Source: Limnofasciculus baicalensis BBK-W-15
GTDB taxonomy: Bacteria > Cyanobacteriota > Cyanobacteriia > Cyanobacteriales > Coleofasciculaceae
Direction: 5' to 3'
DNA length: 36,142 bases
Assembly: GCF_024178385.1 (NCBI RefSeq)
Contig: NZ_JAMZMM010000005.1
Coordinates: 1 to 36,142 of the forward strand
Part shown: piece by piece, positions 24,873 to 32,183 of the stretch
How the letters are laid out: each line of letters opens with the position of its first letter
Position numbering within the stretch: position 1 is the first letter of the stretch
Position numbers and translations under genes: made by a program
Notes under the pieces: model-generated
What the model was told of the DNA's origin: nothing
The model's database searches: none
What the model saw: only the letters and a program-made list of their open reading frames with translations

Positions 24873-25973
24873 ATGACAAACAACAAACAACAAACAACCT
24901 CTAAATTTCAATTTCGTCCTTACCAGCGGCGTTTTCGACAACCTCTAAAAACGAGTCACGGAGAATGGAAAGTGCGGGAGGGAATTATCATAAACCTGAC
25001 AGATGAAACAGGAAAAGTTGGTTTAGGAGAAATTGCCCCAATTCCCTGGTTTGGCTCGGAAACCTTAGTAGAAGCATTGGATTTTTGCCAGGAGTTACCG
25101 TCAGAAATTACCGCAACTGATATTTTCTCTATCCCAGCTAAACTACCCGCTTGTCAATTTGGATTTGAGTCGGCTTGGTGGGGAATGGAGAATGGAGCAT
25201 CCCAAGAAGGCAAAAACTCAGGTGATATTCTTGCTCCCCCCTTTCACAAGGGGGGTTGGGGGGGTGAAAACTCTGGCGACAAACAAGTATCTTTGCCAAA
25301 ACAGGATGCTCCCGTCAGGAGTAGGGAGTCGAATTCCAATCCACCTCTTACCTCTAACCAATCACCTCTTACCTTTAGTTATCTTTTACCAACAGGAGAG
25401 ACAGCTTTACAGTCATGGCAAACAGCTTGGGATGAGGGATATAGTACTTTTAAATGGAAAATTGGTGTGGGTAGCTTTGAGGAGGAAATTAAAATATTTG
25501 ACCAGCTTATTAAAATGCTACCAAAATCGGTAAAATTACGCTTGGATGCCAATGGAGGATTAACTTGGGAAGAAGCAAATTCTTGGTTGAAAATTTGCGA
25601 TCGCGCTGGAATTGTTGAATTTATCGAACAACCACTACCACCAGAAAAATTTCAATCTATGTTGACAATGTGTACGGAATATGATACAGCAATCGCTTTA
25701 GATGAATCAGTGGCGACAATCGATCGGCTAGAGGATTGTTATCAGAAAGGATGGCGAGGGATTTTTGTCATAAAAGCCGCGATCGCAGGTTCTCCCAAAC
25801 GCTTATTTCAGTTCTGTCAAGAGTATAATATTGATCCGGTATTTTCTTCGGTTTTTGAAACTTCGATTGCCAGACAGATGGCTTTACAGTTGGCAGGGAA
25901 ATTATCACATCGCGCTGTTGGTTTTGGGGTGAATCATTGGTTTGTAGATGATGATGGTATAGATTTTAGATAG
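24873..25973 (+). CDS. menC: o-Succinylbenzoate synthase MenC with a large repeat-derived insert
   Basis: Enolase-superfamily enzyme dehydrating SHCHC to o-succinylbenzoate. The ATG at 24873 is favoured; it lies in a CAAACAAC repeat and codes for about ten low-complexity residues before the true start of the fold (KFQFRPYQRRFRQPLKTSHG). Catalytic features are all present: K194 and K196 in FKWKIGVG, metal ligands in LRLDANGG, FIEQPLP and ALDESVA, and the second-half lysine in FVIKAAIAG. Length 366 is about 50-60 more than usual. The extra stretch is residues about 105-167, between the N-terminal capping domain (FGFESAWWGM) and the barrel (FSYLLPTGE). It comprises a MITE-like copy (about 107-147) plus ACCTCTTACC repeats. 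menE follows after a small HicB-like gene. Confidence 0.92.
   Translation: MTNNKQQTTSKFQFRPYQRRFRQPLKTSHGEWKVREGIIINLTDETGKVGLGEIAPIPWFGSETLVEALDFCQELPSEITATDIFSIPAKLPACQFGFESAWWGMENGASQEGKNSGDILAPPFHKGGWGGENSGDKQVSLPKQDAPVRSRESNSNPPLTSNQSPLTFSYLLPTGETALQSWQTAWDEGYSTFKWKIGVGSFEEEIKIFDQLIKMLPKSVKLRLDANGGLTWEEANSWLKICDRAGIVEFIEQPLPPEKFQSMLTMCTEYDTAIALDESVATIDRLEDCYQKGWRGIFVIKAAIAGSPKRLFQFCQEYNIDPVFSSVFETSIARQMALQLAGKLSHRAVGFGVNHWFVDDDGIDFR
25193..25313. mobile_element. MITE-like element copy inside menC, read in frame
   Basis: The ends GGAGCATCCC (25194-25203) and GGATGCTCCC (25304-25313) are the same inverted termini as the element at 18168-18289. The interior matches its reverse complement closely, including TATTCTTGCTCCCCCCTTT, the G-run hairpin and AAGTATCTTTG. 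It encodes about 40 residues (ILAPPFHKGGWGG) without a stop. A target duplication is not visible, perhaps because other repeats were added on both sides. Confidence 0.8.
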
Positions 25974-25989
25974 ATTTGGGATAACCAAG

Positions 25990-26145
25990 ATGTTACAGTC
26001 TCTTGTACTAGAGTATTGGTATGATAATGGTTGGTTTGTTGGTCGTCTTAGAGGAATTCCTGGTGTATTCAGTCAAGGGCAAACTCTAAGTGAGTTAGAA
26101 GATAACATTCGTGACGCTTACAAGCTAATGATTAATGAAATTTGA
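25990..26145 (+). CDS. Small HicB-like antitoxin-type protein
   Basis: A 51-residue frame beginning MLQSLVLEYWYDNGWFVG, then RLRGIPGVFSQGQTLSELED and NIRDAYKLMINEI. This is the partial RNase H-like fold of HicB/UPF0150 proteins (usual pattern: acidic or aromatic sheet, DGWYVA, PGCFTQGxT, EALxNIxEA). HicB proteins neutralise HicA mRNA nucleases. There is no HicA gene beside it and no DNA-binding extension, so this is a solitary copy. It sits 16 bp after menC and overlaps the menE start by 11 bp, so it should be translated in the same operon, possibly coupling menE translation. Confidence 0.75.
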   Translation: MLQSLVLEYWYDNGWFVGRLRGIPGVFSQGQTLSELEDNIRDAYKLMINEI

Positions 26146-27634
26146 ATATAACGTTTTTGAACCATTAAATTATCTAAAGCAGCGTGTTAGCGAAGATTGG
26201 CTGATTGGTTATGACAGTAACCAGTTTAACTACCTTGTCAAGGAATTTTTAGGAAAATTTACCCAATTATCACTAGAAGGAATACCGCCAAAAATCCTCC
26301 TTGCGGAATCAGATCCTTGGCGTTTTTTGGCTGCTTTTATCGCAGCAGTTGCTGCTGATTGTCCAGTTTTCCTTGGTAATTCCAATTGGGTAGAAAGGGA
26401 ATGGGAAGAAGTTATTGATTTAGTTAAACCTAATTTAGTTTTAGGAAAGGGAATTGACTTAGGGATAACAGAGGCGAGAAACCTGTGTTACGGGATTGGG
26501 GAAGATACAATAACTAATAACCAACAACTAATAACTAACAACCAACAATCAAGAATCATGATTCCCACAGGCGGCTCTTCGGGAAAGATTCGCTTTGCTA
26601 TCCATAGTTGGGATACATTAATGGCATCGGTAAGTGGGTTTCATCAATATTTTGACTGCAAACCCATTAATTCTTTTTGTGTTTTACCACTGCATCATGT
26701 TAGCGGTTTGATGCAATTTATCCGCTCTTTAACTACTGGTGGAAGATTCGCGATTTTGCCATTTAAAGCCTTAATCGCTGGGGAAGGAAGAGATATCAAT
26801 CCATCAGAATTTTTCATTTCTTTAGTTCCCACTCAGTTGCAGAAATTACTAAATGCTGGTGCGGCTGAATGGTTATCTCGCTTTCAAACAGTACTTTTAG
26901 GAGGAGCAGCCCCTTGGGAGTCTCTGCTAGAAGAAGCGAGAAGCTATTCCATCCGATTAGCCCCGACTTACGGGATGACAGAAACTGCTTCTCAAATTGT
27001 TACTCTTAAACCCGAAGCTTTCCTGGCAGGTAATAATAGCTCTGGACAAATTCTGCCTCATGCTAAAGTCACAATTTGCAGTAATACAGGAGAAATTTTG
27101 GGAGTAAATGAGACAGGAATTGTGACTATCGAGGCAGATTCTTTGGCTGTCGGTTACTATCCTGTTGAGGTGAAAGATAAGGATAATTTCTCCTCACACC
27201 AATCCCATATAACCGAAAACAATATTAAGCCCACATTCCAAATCCCAAATTTACAATCGGATGATTTAGGATTTTTTGATTCTGAAGGTTATTTAACTAT
27301 AGTTAGTCGTCGCAGTCATAAAATTATTACAGGTGGAGAAAATGTCTTTCCGGCGGAAGTGGAAGCGGCAATTTTAGCCAGCCAACTGGTTACAGATGTT
27401 TGTGTAGTTGGATTGGCCGATAGTTATTGGGGTGAGGTGGTTACAGCAGTTTATGCACCTAATTCTCCCCAGGTTTCTTCTGATTTATTGCAAGAGACTA
27501 TTACTGATAAATTATGCAAATTCAAGCATCCTAAATATTGGATACCTGTTGAAGTATTGCCTCGTAATAGTCAAGGTAAAATTAATTACCAGGAAATCAA
27601 ACAAGTTGCATTAGCTTGTTTATCTAAATTATAG
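26135..27634 (+). CDS. menE: o-Succinylbenzoate-CoA ligase MenE with repeat insert before the P-loop
   Basis: ANL-family adenylating enzyme that activates o-succinylbenzoate to its CoA thioester for naphthoate ring closure. Key motifs: P-loop PTGGSSGKIRF (144-154), LPLHHVSGLMQFIRSL, APTYGMTETASQIV (A5), DLGFFDSEGYLTIVSRRSHK (A7/A8) and the catalytic A10 lysine in NSQGKINYQE near the C-terminus. At 499 residues it is a little longer than usual. Residues about 123-140 (TITNNQQLITNNQQ), just ahead of the P-loop, are written by an AT-rich repeat. The start overlaps the small HicB-like gene. menB, menD and menH are not in the window. Confidence 0.93.
   Translation: MKFEYNVFEPLNYLKQRVSEDWLIGYDSNQFNYLVKEFLGKFTQLSLEGIPPKILLAESDPWRFLAAFIAAVAADCPVFLGNSNWVEREWEEVIDLVKPNLVLGKGIDLGITEARNLCYGIGEDTITNNQQLITNNQQSRIMIPTGGSSGKIRFAIHSWDTLMASVSGFHQYFDCKPINSFCVLPLHHVSGLMQFIRSLTTGGRFAILPFKALIAGEGRDINPSEFFISLVPTQLQKLLNAGAAEWLSRFQTVLLGGAAPWESLLEEARSYSIRLAPTYGMTETASQIVTLKPEAFLAGNNSSGQILPHAKVTICSNTGEILGVNETGIVTIEADSLAVGYYPVEVKDKDNFSSHQSHITENNIKPTFQIPNLQSDDLGFFDSEGYLTIVSRRSHKIITGGENVFPAEVEAAILASQLVTDVCVVGLADSYWGEVVTAVYAPNSPQVSSDLLQETITDKLCKFKHPKYWIPVEVLPRNSQGKINYQEIKQVALACLSKL
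26507..26549. repeat. TAACCAACAACTAATAAC repeat read in frame in menE
   Basis: AT-rich CAACAACTAATAAC/ACCAACAA units, the same type that fills gaps at 10458, 17655 and 21635, sit inside menE. The translation is Asn/Gln/Thr-rich (TITNNQQLITNNQQ). Most bases of the upstream and downstream gene have normal codon use, so the insertion boundaries are clear to within a few codons. Confidence 0.8.
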
Positions 27635-27663
27635 CAATTAGGCTCTAACCTCTGGCATCTAAT

Positions 27664-28095
27664 TTACATAATATTAACCCTCCCATCATCTTGAAGATAA
27701 ACAGCACGATCCCCTGGAATACGAGCGCCGGGAAGTATTTCAATTCGTAAAGTTCTACTATCAGTTTTCAGAACATTTACTTTTAAAGGTAATCCTTGAA
27801 TATCCCAAAATGCAACCGAAAAGTTGGGATTTGTATTACCTCCTCGCACAAAAGATTGTACCTGCCCTGGTATCACTGCTAAAGGATCAGTACCATATAA
27901 CTGTTGAATTTGAACTAAACTTTGGGTGAGGTTAACGACTTCTACAGTGATTCGTTGCCCCGGTACAAACTTGATAGGTTGCGCCCCACAACTGCTAGCC
28001 GCAACACAACTTCCAGCAGTCACCTTTTTATGTCCATCTACACTAAGTAGAAACAACGCAGCCACCAAAGTAATTGGTATAAATTTCATCTTCAT
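27664..28095 (-). CDS. Small secreted protein of unknown function
   Basis: About 143 residues. MKMKFIPITLVAALFLLSVD is a Sec signal with cleavage likely near KKVTAGS. The mature part starts with two close cysteines (SCVAASSCG), then a beta-rich domain: KFVPGQRITVEVVNLTQSLV, AVIPGQVQSFVRGG, FSVAFWDIQGLPLKV and RTLRIEILPGARIPG. The family is unknown; the pattern suggests a small beta-sandwich outside the plasma membrane. An ATG at 28107 is possible but lacks spacing from its GGGG. The gene is convergent with menE, and 29 bp separate their stops, so it ends the men operon region. Confidence 0.65.
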   Translation of the reverse strand: MKMKFIPITLVAALFLLSVDGHKKVTAGSCVAASSCGAQPIKFVPGQRITVEVVNLTQSLVQIQQLYGTDPLAVIPGQVQSFVRGGNTNPNFSVAFWDIQGLPLKVNVLKTDSRTLRIEILPGARIPGDRAVYLQDDGRVNIM

Positions 28096-28154
28096 AACAA
28101 GACACATCCCCTATATTTTTATTACTCAACTATCGGAATGGAAAAGAGTACTAT

Positions 28155-28350
28155 TTATAGCAACAGCCACAGCGGTTAGGAGATTCTCAGCTAGTAAATT
28201 CTAACAATTGGCTCGAAGCCAATTCTCCTCAGCGCATTGGCGACTGCGATACTTCCCCATCCCATCCTCTCCCCTATCCCCTATTTACAAATAATACCTC
28301 ACTGTAGTCACTACCCGACTTTTCTTAGCACGTCAGGAAGATTTTAAGAA
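28155..28350. repeat. 196-bp segmental duplicate carrying a fossil 3' end of the permease gene
   Basis: This segment matches 31982-32183 over nearly its whole length, from TTATAGCAACAGCCACAGCG to GATTTTAAGAA, with scattered differences and small gaps. In the other copy the last 66 bp are the true 3' end of the KimA-type gene. Here the same stretch (28285-28350, minus strand) reads FLKSS, stop, RAKKSRVVTTVRYYL, so it is a dead tail. The rest contains the CAATTGGCTCGAAGCCAATT hairpin and the GCGGTTAGGAG repeat. Confidence 0.85.
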
Positions 28351-28382
28351 CTTATACTAATAGCTATTATCTATTAACCATC

Positions 28383-28934
28383 CTAAAATTCTGGCGACCA
28401 TAAATCAACAATAGCTACCTCAAAACCTGGGAGTAGATCGGGAATAGTCAAGATATCCCCATCACCCAAAACAATAACCTCTTCCCCAGAGCGATAAATT
28501 TCTACTCTATGCTTTTCCGGGTTAATCAAAATGCCAACTTTTGTCCCTTGGGAGAGGAAGTTTTCGATCTTTTCTCTAAGAGATTTAAGGCTATCATTGG
28601 GGGATTTAACTTCCACCATTAAATCAGGGGCTAATTCAGCAAAAGAACGAGGGGCGCGGGGTAATCTCTCTGCTAAGACGAAGGAAACATCAGGCGCTCT
28701 GAGATCAGAATTGGGCAAATCGAAACCAGCGCTGGAACCTGTTACCCTTCCTAATCGACGAGGTTTCACCCAGTTGCCAATAACTCTAGTAACTTCTGCT
28801 GCTACTTCGTCTGATTCATAACCTGATGGACTCATAACTATAATATTTCCGTTAACTAATTCCATGGGATAATCAGGATGTTTAGCTTGGAATTGCTCCA
28901 AGTCTTTACGTGTCAGAGTTGTTAGGGTAGTCAT
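28383..28934 (-). CDS. Uma2 family endonuclease-like protein
   Basis: 183 residues with the Uma2/DUF820 restriction-endonuclease-like fold very common in cyanobacteria. It shows YPMELVNGNIIVMSPSGYES at the start, a catalytic core of DLRAPDVSFVLAE, then LMVEVKSPNDSLKSLREKIE (acidic ExK) and KVGILINPEKHRVEIYR. These give the PD-(D/E)XK pattern. Biological function of this family is largely unknown. The start is 5 bp after the antitoxin-like gene stop, so it is probably in the same minus-strand operon. A short decayed copy of its 3' end lies at 35900-35956. Confidence 0.88.
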   Translation of the reverse strand: MTTLTTLTRKDLEQFQAKHPDYPMELVNGNIIVMSPSGYESDEVAAEVTRVIGNWVKPRRLGRVTGSSAGFDLPNSDLRAPDVSFVLAERLPRAPRSFAELAPDLMVEVKSPNDSLKSLREKIENFLSQGTKVGILINPEKHRVEIYRSGEEVIVLGDGDILTIPDLLPGFEVAIVDLWSPEF

Positions 28935-28939
28935 AGAAT

Positions 28940-29251
28940 TTACTCAAGTTTGTAGGCATCGGAAATAGAGGGTTTAATTGAGATTTGTAATCCGAGAGTA
29001 GAGATAATTTTATAAACCGTGGCGAAGTGGGGATTTCCCGATTCAAAAACTGCTTTATAGAGGTTTTCTCTACCCAACTCTGTCTCAGTGGTAATCTGGC
29101 TCATTCCCTGAGTCACCTGCATGATATTTCTCAGGGCGAGGAGAAATTCTTCAGGAGATCCTTCATGGAGAGCATCGTTTAAATAGAGAGCCGCATATTC
29201 TGGATCTTTTAATTCATAATCCAAGCTTTCGGACATATCTTTCAGCTTCAT
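28940..29251 (-). CDS. HigA-like antitoxin / addiction module antidote protein
   Basis: About 103 residues from the ATG at 29251, which has AGAGG eight bases upstream. The sequence MKLKDMSESLDYELKDPEYA is followed by ALYLNDAL, then a helix-turn-helix-like segment ITTETELGRENLYKAVFESG and VYKIISTLGLQISI. This matches the antitoxins paired with Gp49/RelE-type killer proteins. The start overlaps the end of the toxin gene by 38 bp, the usual toxin-first order of such pairs. It would bind the toxin and repress its own operon. A longer form from 29317 is less likely. Confidence 0.82.
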   Translation of the reverse strand: MKLKDMSESLDYELKDPEYAALYLNDALHEGSPEEFLLALRNIMQVTQGMSQITTETELGRENLYKAVFESGNPHFATVYKIISTLGLQISIKPSISDAYKLE

Positions 29252-29567
29252 TTTTGTACCTCTGCCACATTTCTTTAGCTTTTGCGATATCCCGCTTCTG
29301 TGTACTTTTGTCCCCACCTCCTAAAAGGACAACGATAACGTTTCCCACACGAGTGAAATATATTCGATACCCCGCACCGAAATGAATCCGTAGTTCATAA
29401 ACTCCTTCTCCCAAGGATTCAGTATCCCCAAAATTGCCAAGTTCGATCCGATCCAAACGCCGCCGAATTTTTACCTTGGTTACTTTGTCCTTAAGAGAAT
29501 TGTACCACTCCTCAAACGGGACTTTTCCTTCATCGGTTTCTAGGAGCTTGATTTCAATAGAAGTCAT
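29214..29567 (-). CDS. RelE/HigB-type toxin (phage-derived Gp49-like killer protein)
   Basis: 117 residues with the RelE/ParE fold of the PF05973 group: FEEWYNSLKDKVTKVKIRRR, then LDRIELGNFGDTESLGEGVY, ELRIHFGAGYRIYFTRVGN and VIVVLLGGGDKSTQKRDIAK. These toxins usually cut mRNA at the ribosome; the conserved Arg-Tyr core (GAGYRIYF) is present. The partner antitoxin overlaps its 3' end and a Uma2 gene follows, so all three may share one promoter in the gap above 29567. Confidence 0.85.
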   Translation of the reverse strand: MTSIEIKLLETDEGKVPFEEWYNSLKDKVTKVKIRRRLDRIELGNFGDTESLGEGVYELRIHFGAGYRIYFTRVGNVIVVLLGGGDKSTQKRDIAKAKEMWQRYKNEAERYVRKLGL

Positions 29568-29735
29568 TGAACTTACTCAAGCTTATCTGTTGTTATTTTA
29601 TATAATACTAGTTTACCAAACTACTATTGCTGGCTGAAGATGGGTAAAAGGCAGATAAAATCAGATATCCTGCCCATTTCCCCCTTTTCCCACACCCCTC
29701 TCCTGCCTTTGTGTAAAGACTTGTTTCGCATCGCC

Positions 29736-30079
29736 AGTAGTTATCTCTCTGGTTCTGGGGTGATTGTAATGATCAAGGGGTTCGGAATTTTCGGTTAACC
29801 TCAGGCGAGGTAACGCTGTTGCCCCCAAAATCCATGGCACTGGGATATCGCTTGGGCTACACAAATGAGATTGTGGAGGGTATGAGTGGTGGTCCTATTT
29901 TTAATTCCAAAGGTTTGTTAGTTGGTATTAATGGTCGCATGAAATATGGAGAGCCAGCCTTTGGTATATATGGATTTGAAGATGGTACACAACCATGATC
30001 AGAATTGCTAGAAAAAATGGTTAGTTCTAGTTGGGGTATCCCCATTAGTACTTATCTTCAGTTTGTTTCACCTGAATAA
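29736..30079 (+). pseudogene. Broken trypsin-like serine protease (S1 family)
   Basis: An opening piece, SSYLSGSGVIV, resembles the first strand of cyanobacterial trypsin-like proteases (SGSGVII). After an interrupted stretch the other frame picks up at 29792 with RLTSGEVTLL, GYRLGYTNEIVEGMSGGPIF, NSKGLLVGINGR and GFEDGTQP, then a TGA at 29996-29998. It then continues SELLEKMVSSSWGIPISTYL to a TAA. The nucleophile serine motif GMSGGP is intact, but the middle with His and Asp is deleted, the frame shifts and there is a premature stop. The protein cannot work. Nothing else is visible in the gap 29568-29735. Confidence 0.8.
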
Positions 30080-30182
30080 CCGTGATGTATACAGAATCAA
30101 CATTTAATCTCTTATCTACCAATGCTGTAGGGGTAAGGAATTAAAATGTAGATATGTTGTTCCTAAAACAGTTATTTCCTAA

Positions 30183-31079
30183 AGTTGTCACCCCGTCAGA
30201 CGTTATGGCTGTATCGCAGGATATCCTGATGGCACTTTTCGGGGCAATCGCGCCATGACTCGCTACGAATTTGCAGCGGGTTTGAATGCTTGTATCCAGC
30301 AAATTGAGAAACAATTTGGATCGGGTACAGCTAACTCAACGAATCAACAAGATCTAGTAACCCTGCAACGGCTAACACAAGAATTTCAGACTGAATTAAC
30401 CGCTTTACAGGGTAGATTTGAGGATCTAGAAAGGCGTATTAACGACTTAGAAGGTAATCAGTTTTCAACTACTGCTAAATTAGGTGGAGACGATCCAGAA
30501 GATGGTGCTATCTTGGGTGAAAATGCTCATGCAGCGGGCTTGCAATTTCTCCTCTTACCAACTGATAATATATTGACAGGTCTTAGCTTCATCTATGGGT
30601 ACTCACCAGATGGACGTTTGAACACATTTACCGGGAGTGCGATCGCAGATGCCTCTGGATTTATTAACCAACGTTCCAATATTTACGCCCTCAGCGGCAC
30701 ACTTCAATGGCGAATTTCTCCAAAAGTTACCTTCTCCACCTGGGGTGGTTTAGTCGGAACTTATGCCTCTCAAACTGATGCTTTTGCTGTCAGTACTAAC
30801 TATATATTTAGCTTAGGTTTTCCCGATTTATTCAAAGAAGGAAATGTACTAGGCATCCTATTCGGGCAACCTCCCAAACTACTTGAAGTTGGCAATTTCA
30901 GCGGTTCTAGTGGTTTAGGAGAAAATGCCAATTCCTTCCATGTGGAAGCCTTCTATCAGTTTAAAGTTAGCGATAATATTTCTATTACACCAGGTTTATT
31001 CTGGGTAACTAATCCTGGTAACATTGAGGATAACAATGATATTTTTGTTGGTACGCTCCGCACCGTATTTCGGTTTTAG
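30183..31079 (+). pseudogene. Internally deleted SLH-OprB iron uptake porin
   Basis: Reads RRYGCIAGYPDGTFRGNRAM, TRYEFAAGLNACIQQIE, a coiled coil (FEDLERRINDLEGNQFS), then beta-barrel segments and ends GTLRTVFRF. This is the cyanobacterial outer-membrane porin family that has a signal peptide, SLH domain, coiled coil and OprB barrel, usually 500-600 residues. Here the signal peptide and first half of the SLH motif are lost. KVVTPSD is still visible in another frame just upstream (30180-30201). After TTAKLGG about half the barrel is missing. An ATG at 30255 would still give a 274-residue frame, but without export signal, so it is treated as decayed. Confidence 0.78.
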
Positions 31080-31133
31080 ATTCTGTCCAAACATTCCAGT
31101 GCAATATTTCTTGTTGATAAAGATCGCCTTTTC

Positions 31134-31180
31134 AGTCGGTTTCAACCGACTTAAGCTATGAGACAGGGATTTTAATCCCT
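31134..31180. repeat. Pair of small hairpins (AGTCGG family)
   Basis: AGTCGGTTTCAACCGACT (31134-31151) and AGGGATTTTAATCCCT (31165-31180), joined by TAAGCTATGAGACAG. The same words occur in the large palindrome 35747-35869. It lies between the porin fossil and the next secreted protein gene. Confidence 0.65.
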
Positions 31181-31233
31181 GGCGGATGAAAGGCTTAGTG
31201 CAAGATATCATAATGCCAACACAGGAGAAAATC

Positions 31234-31959
31234 ATGAATATTTCAACCAAAACTAATCCACATTTTTACACCAAATTGTTGCTGCTATTCTCATCCACTT
31301 GTCTCTGGTTAACTCCACCCCTTTTATTAGTAGCAAACGCTCAAGAGAAACAATCAGATAATCCCATCACTCAAAACACATCTCAATCAACCACAGAAAC
31401 CGCACCACAACCCAGACGACAAGGGCGACCAATTTTTATCGAACAGGAAAGAAAATTTGGCGGTGGTAGCTTCCTTGACTCAGCAGTAAATGGTATCGAC
31501 AATACTTTTCCAGATCCCGCCAAAGTCTCCGGATTTCGATCAGATCCCCTATCAAATGAACTAACAAATATCGAAGGAACTCTTACCGTTGAAAGTCGCG
31601 ATGATGATGACGATAATTTCCTCGACACCCATTTTGTTGATGCTGGAGGATTTGCCGATATCACTCTCACAAATGCTAACCCAGGTGCCAATCCTCGTTT
31701 AGGCACTGTAACTGTTTCTCGTACTGTAACTCTCACTAACGGTCAAACCCTACAATTCAATAACATTCCAGCCACTTACAATGCAGGATTTAGCAGCAAA
31801 GGAAATAAAGTTAGCGGTGTATTACAAGTCATAGATCCGAATAATCCTGGAAACACAATTTTCATTCAACTTCCAGTTACCACAGTTCCCGATACTGATG
31901 ACAACAAGCCTATTTCCGCACCTGGTAGTTTATCAATTGGGTTACCAACTGATCGATAA
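31234..31959 (+). CDS. Secreted protein of unknown function
   Basis: About 241 residues from the ATG at 31234, chosen because AGGAGA lies seven bases upstream and a Sec signal follows directly (KLLLLFSSTCLWLTPPLLLV, cleavage near ANAQ). The mature part starts with a Gln/Thr/Ser-rich linker, then FIEQERKFGGGSFLDSAVNG and an Asp run (DDDDDNFLDTHF). It continues as a beta-rich domain (VTVSRTVTLTNGQTLQFNNI). No cysteine clusters or membrane helices follow the signal, so it is periplasmic or released. The family was not recognised. It sits alone between two repeats. Confidence 0.65.
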   Translation: MNISTKTNPHFYTKLLLLFSSTCLWLTPPLLLVANAQEKQSDNPITQNTSQSTTETAPQPRRQGRPIFIEQERKFGGGSFLDSAVNGIDNTFPDPAKVSGFRSDPLSNELTNIEGTLTVESRDDDDDNFLDTHFVDAGGFADITLTNANPGANPRLGTVTVSRTVTLTNGQTLQFNNIPATYNAGFSSKGNKVSGVLQVIDPNNPGNTIFIQLPVTTVPDTDDNKPISAPGSLSIGLPTDR

Positions 31960-31981
31960 TAAAAGTTCCCAACTTCAGAAG

Positions 31982-32183
31982 TTATAGCAACAGCCACAGC
32001 GGTTAGGAGATTCTCAGCTAGTAAATTTTAACCATTGGCTCTGAGCCAATTCTCCTAAGCGCATTGGCAACTGCGATACTTCCCCATCCCTTCCACTTCC
32101 TGTCCCCTATCCCTTATTTACAAATAATACCTCACTGTAGTCACCACCCGACTTTTCTTAGCGCGTAAAGAAGATTTTAAGAA
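31982..32183. repeat. 202-bp segmental duplicate overlapping the permease 3' end
   Basis: Partner of 28155-28350. It covers the region downstream of the KimA-like gene and its last 66 bp (32118-32183). Because this copy holds working coding sequence joined to its gene, it is the likely source and 28155-28350 the derived copy. It carries ATTGGCTCTGAGCCAAT, a perfect small hairpin, and the GCGGTTAGGAG repeat. Confidence 0.85.
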
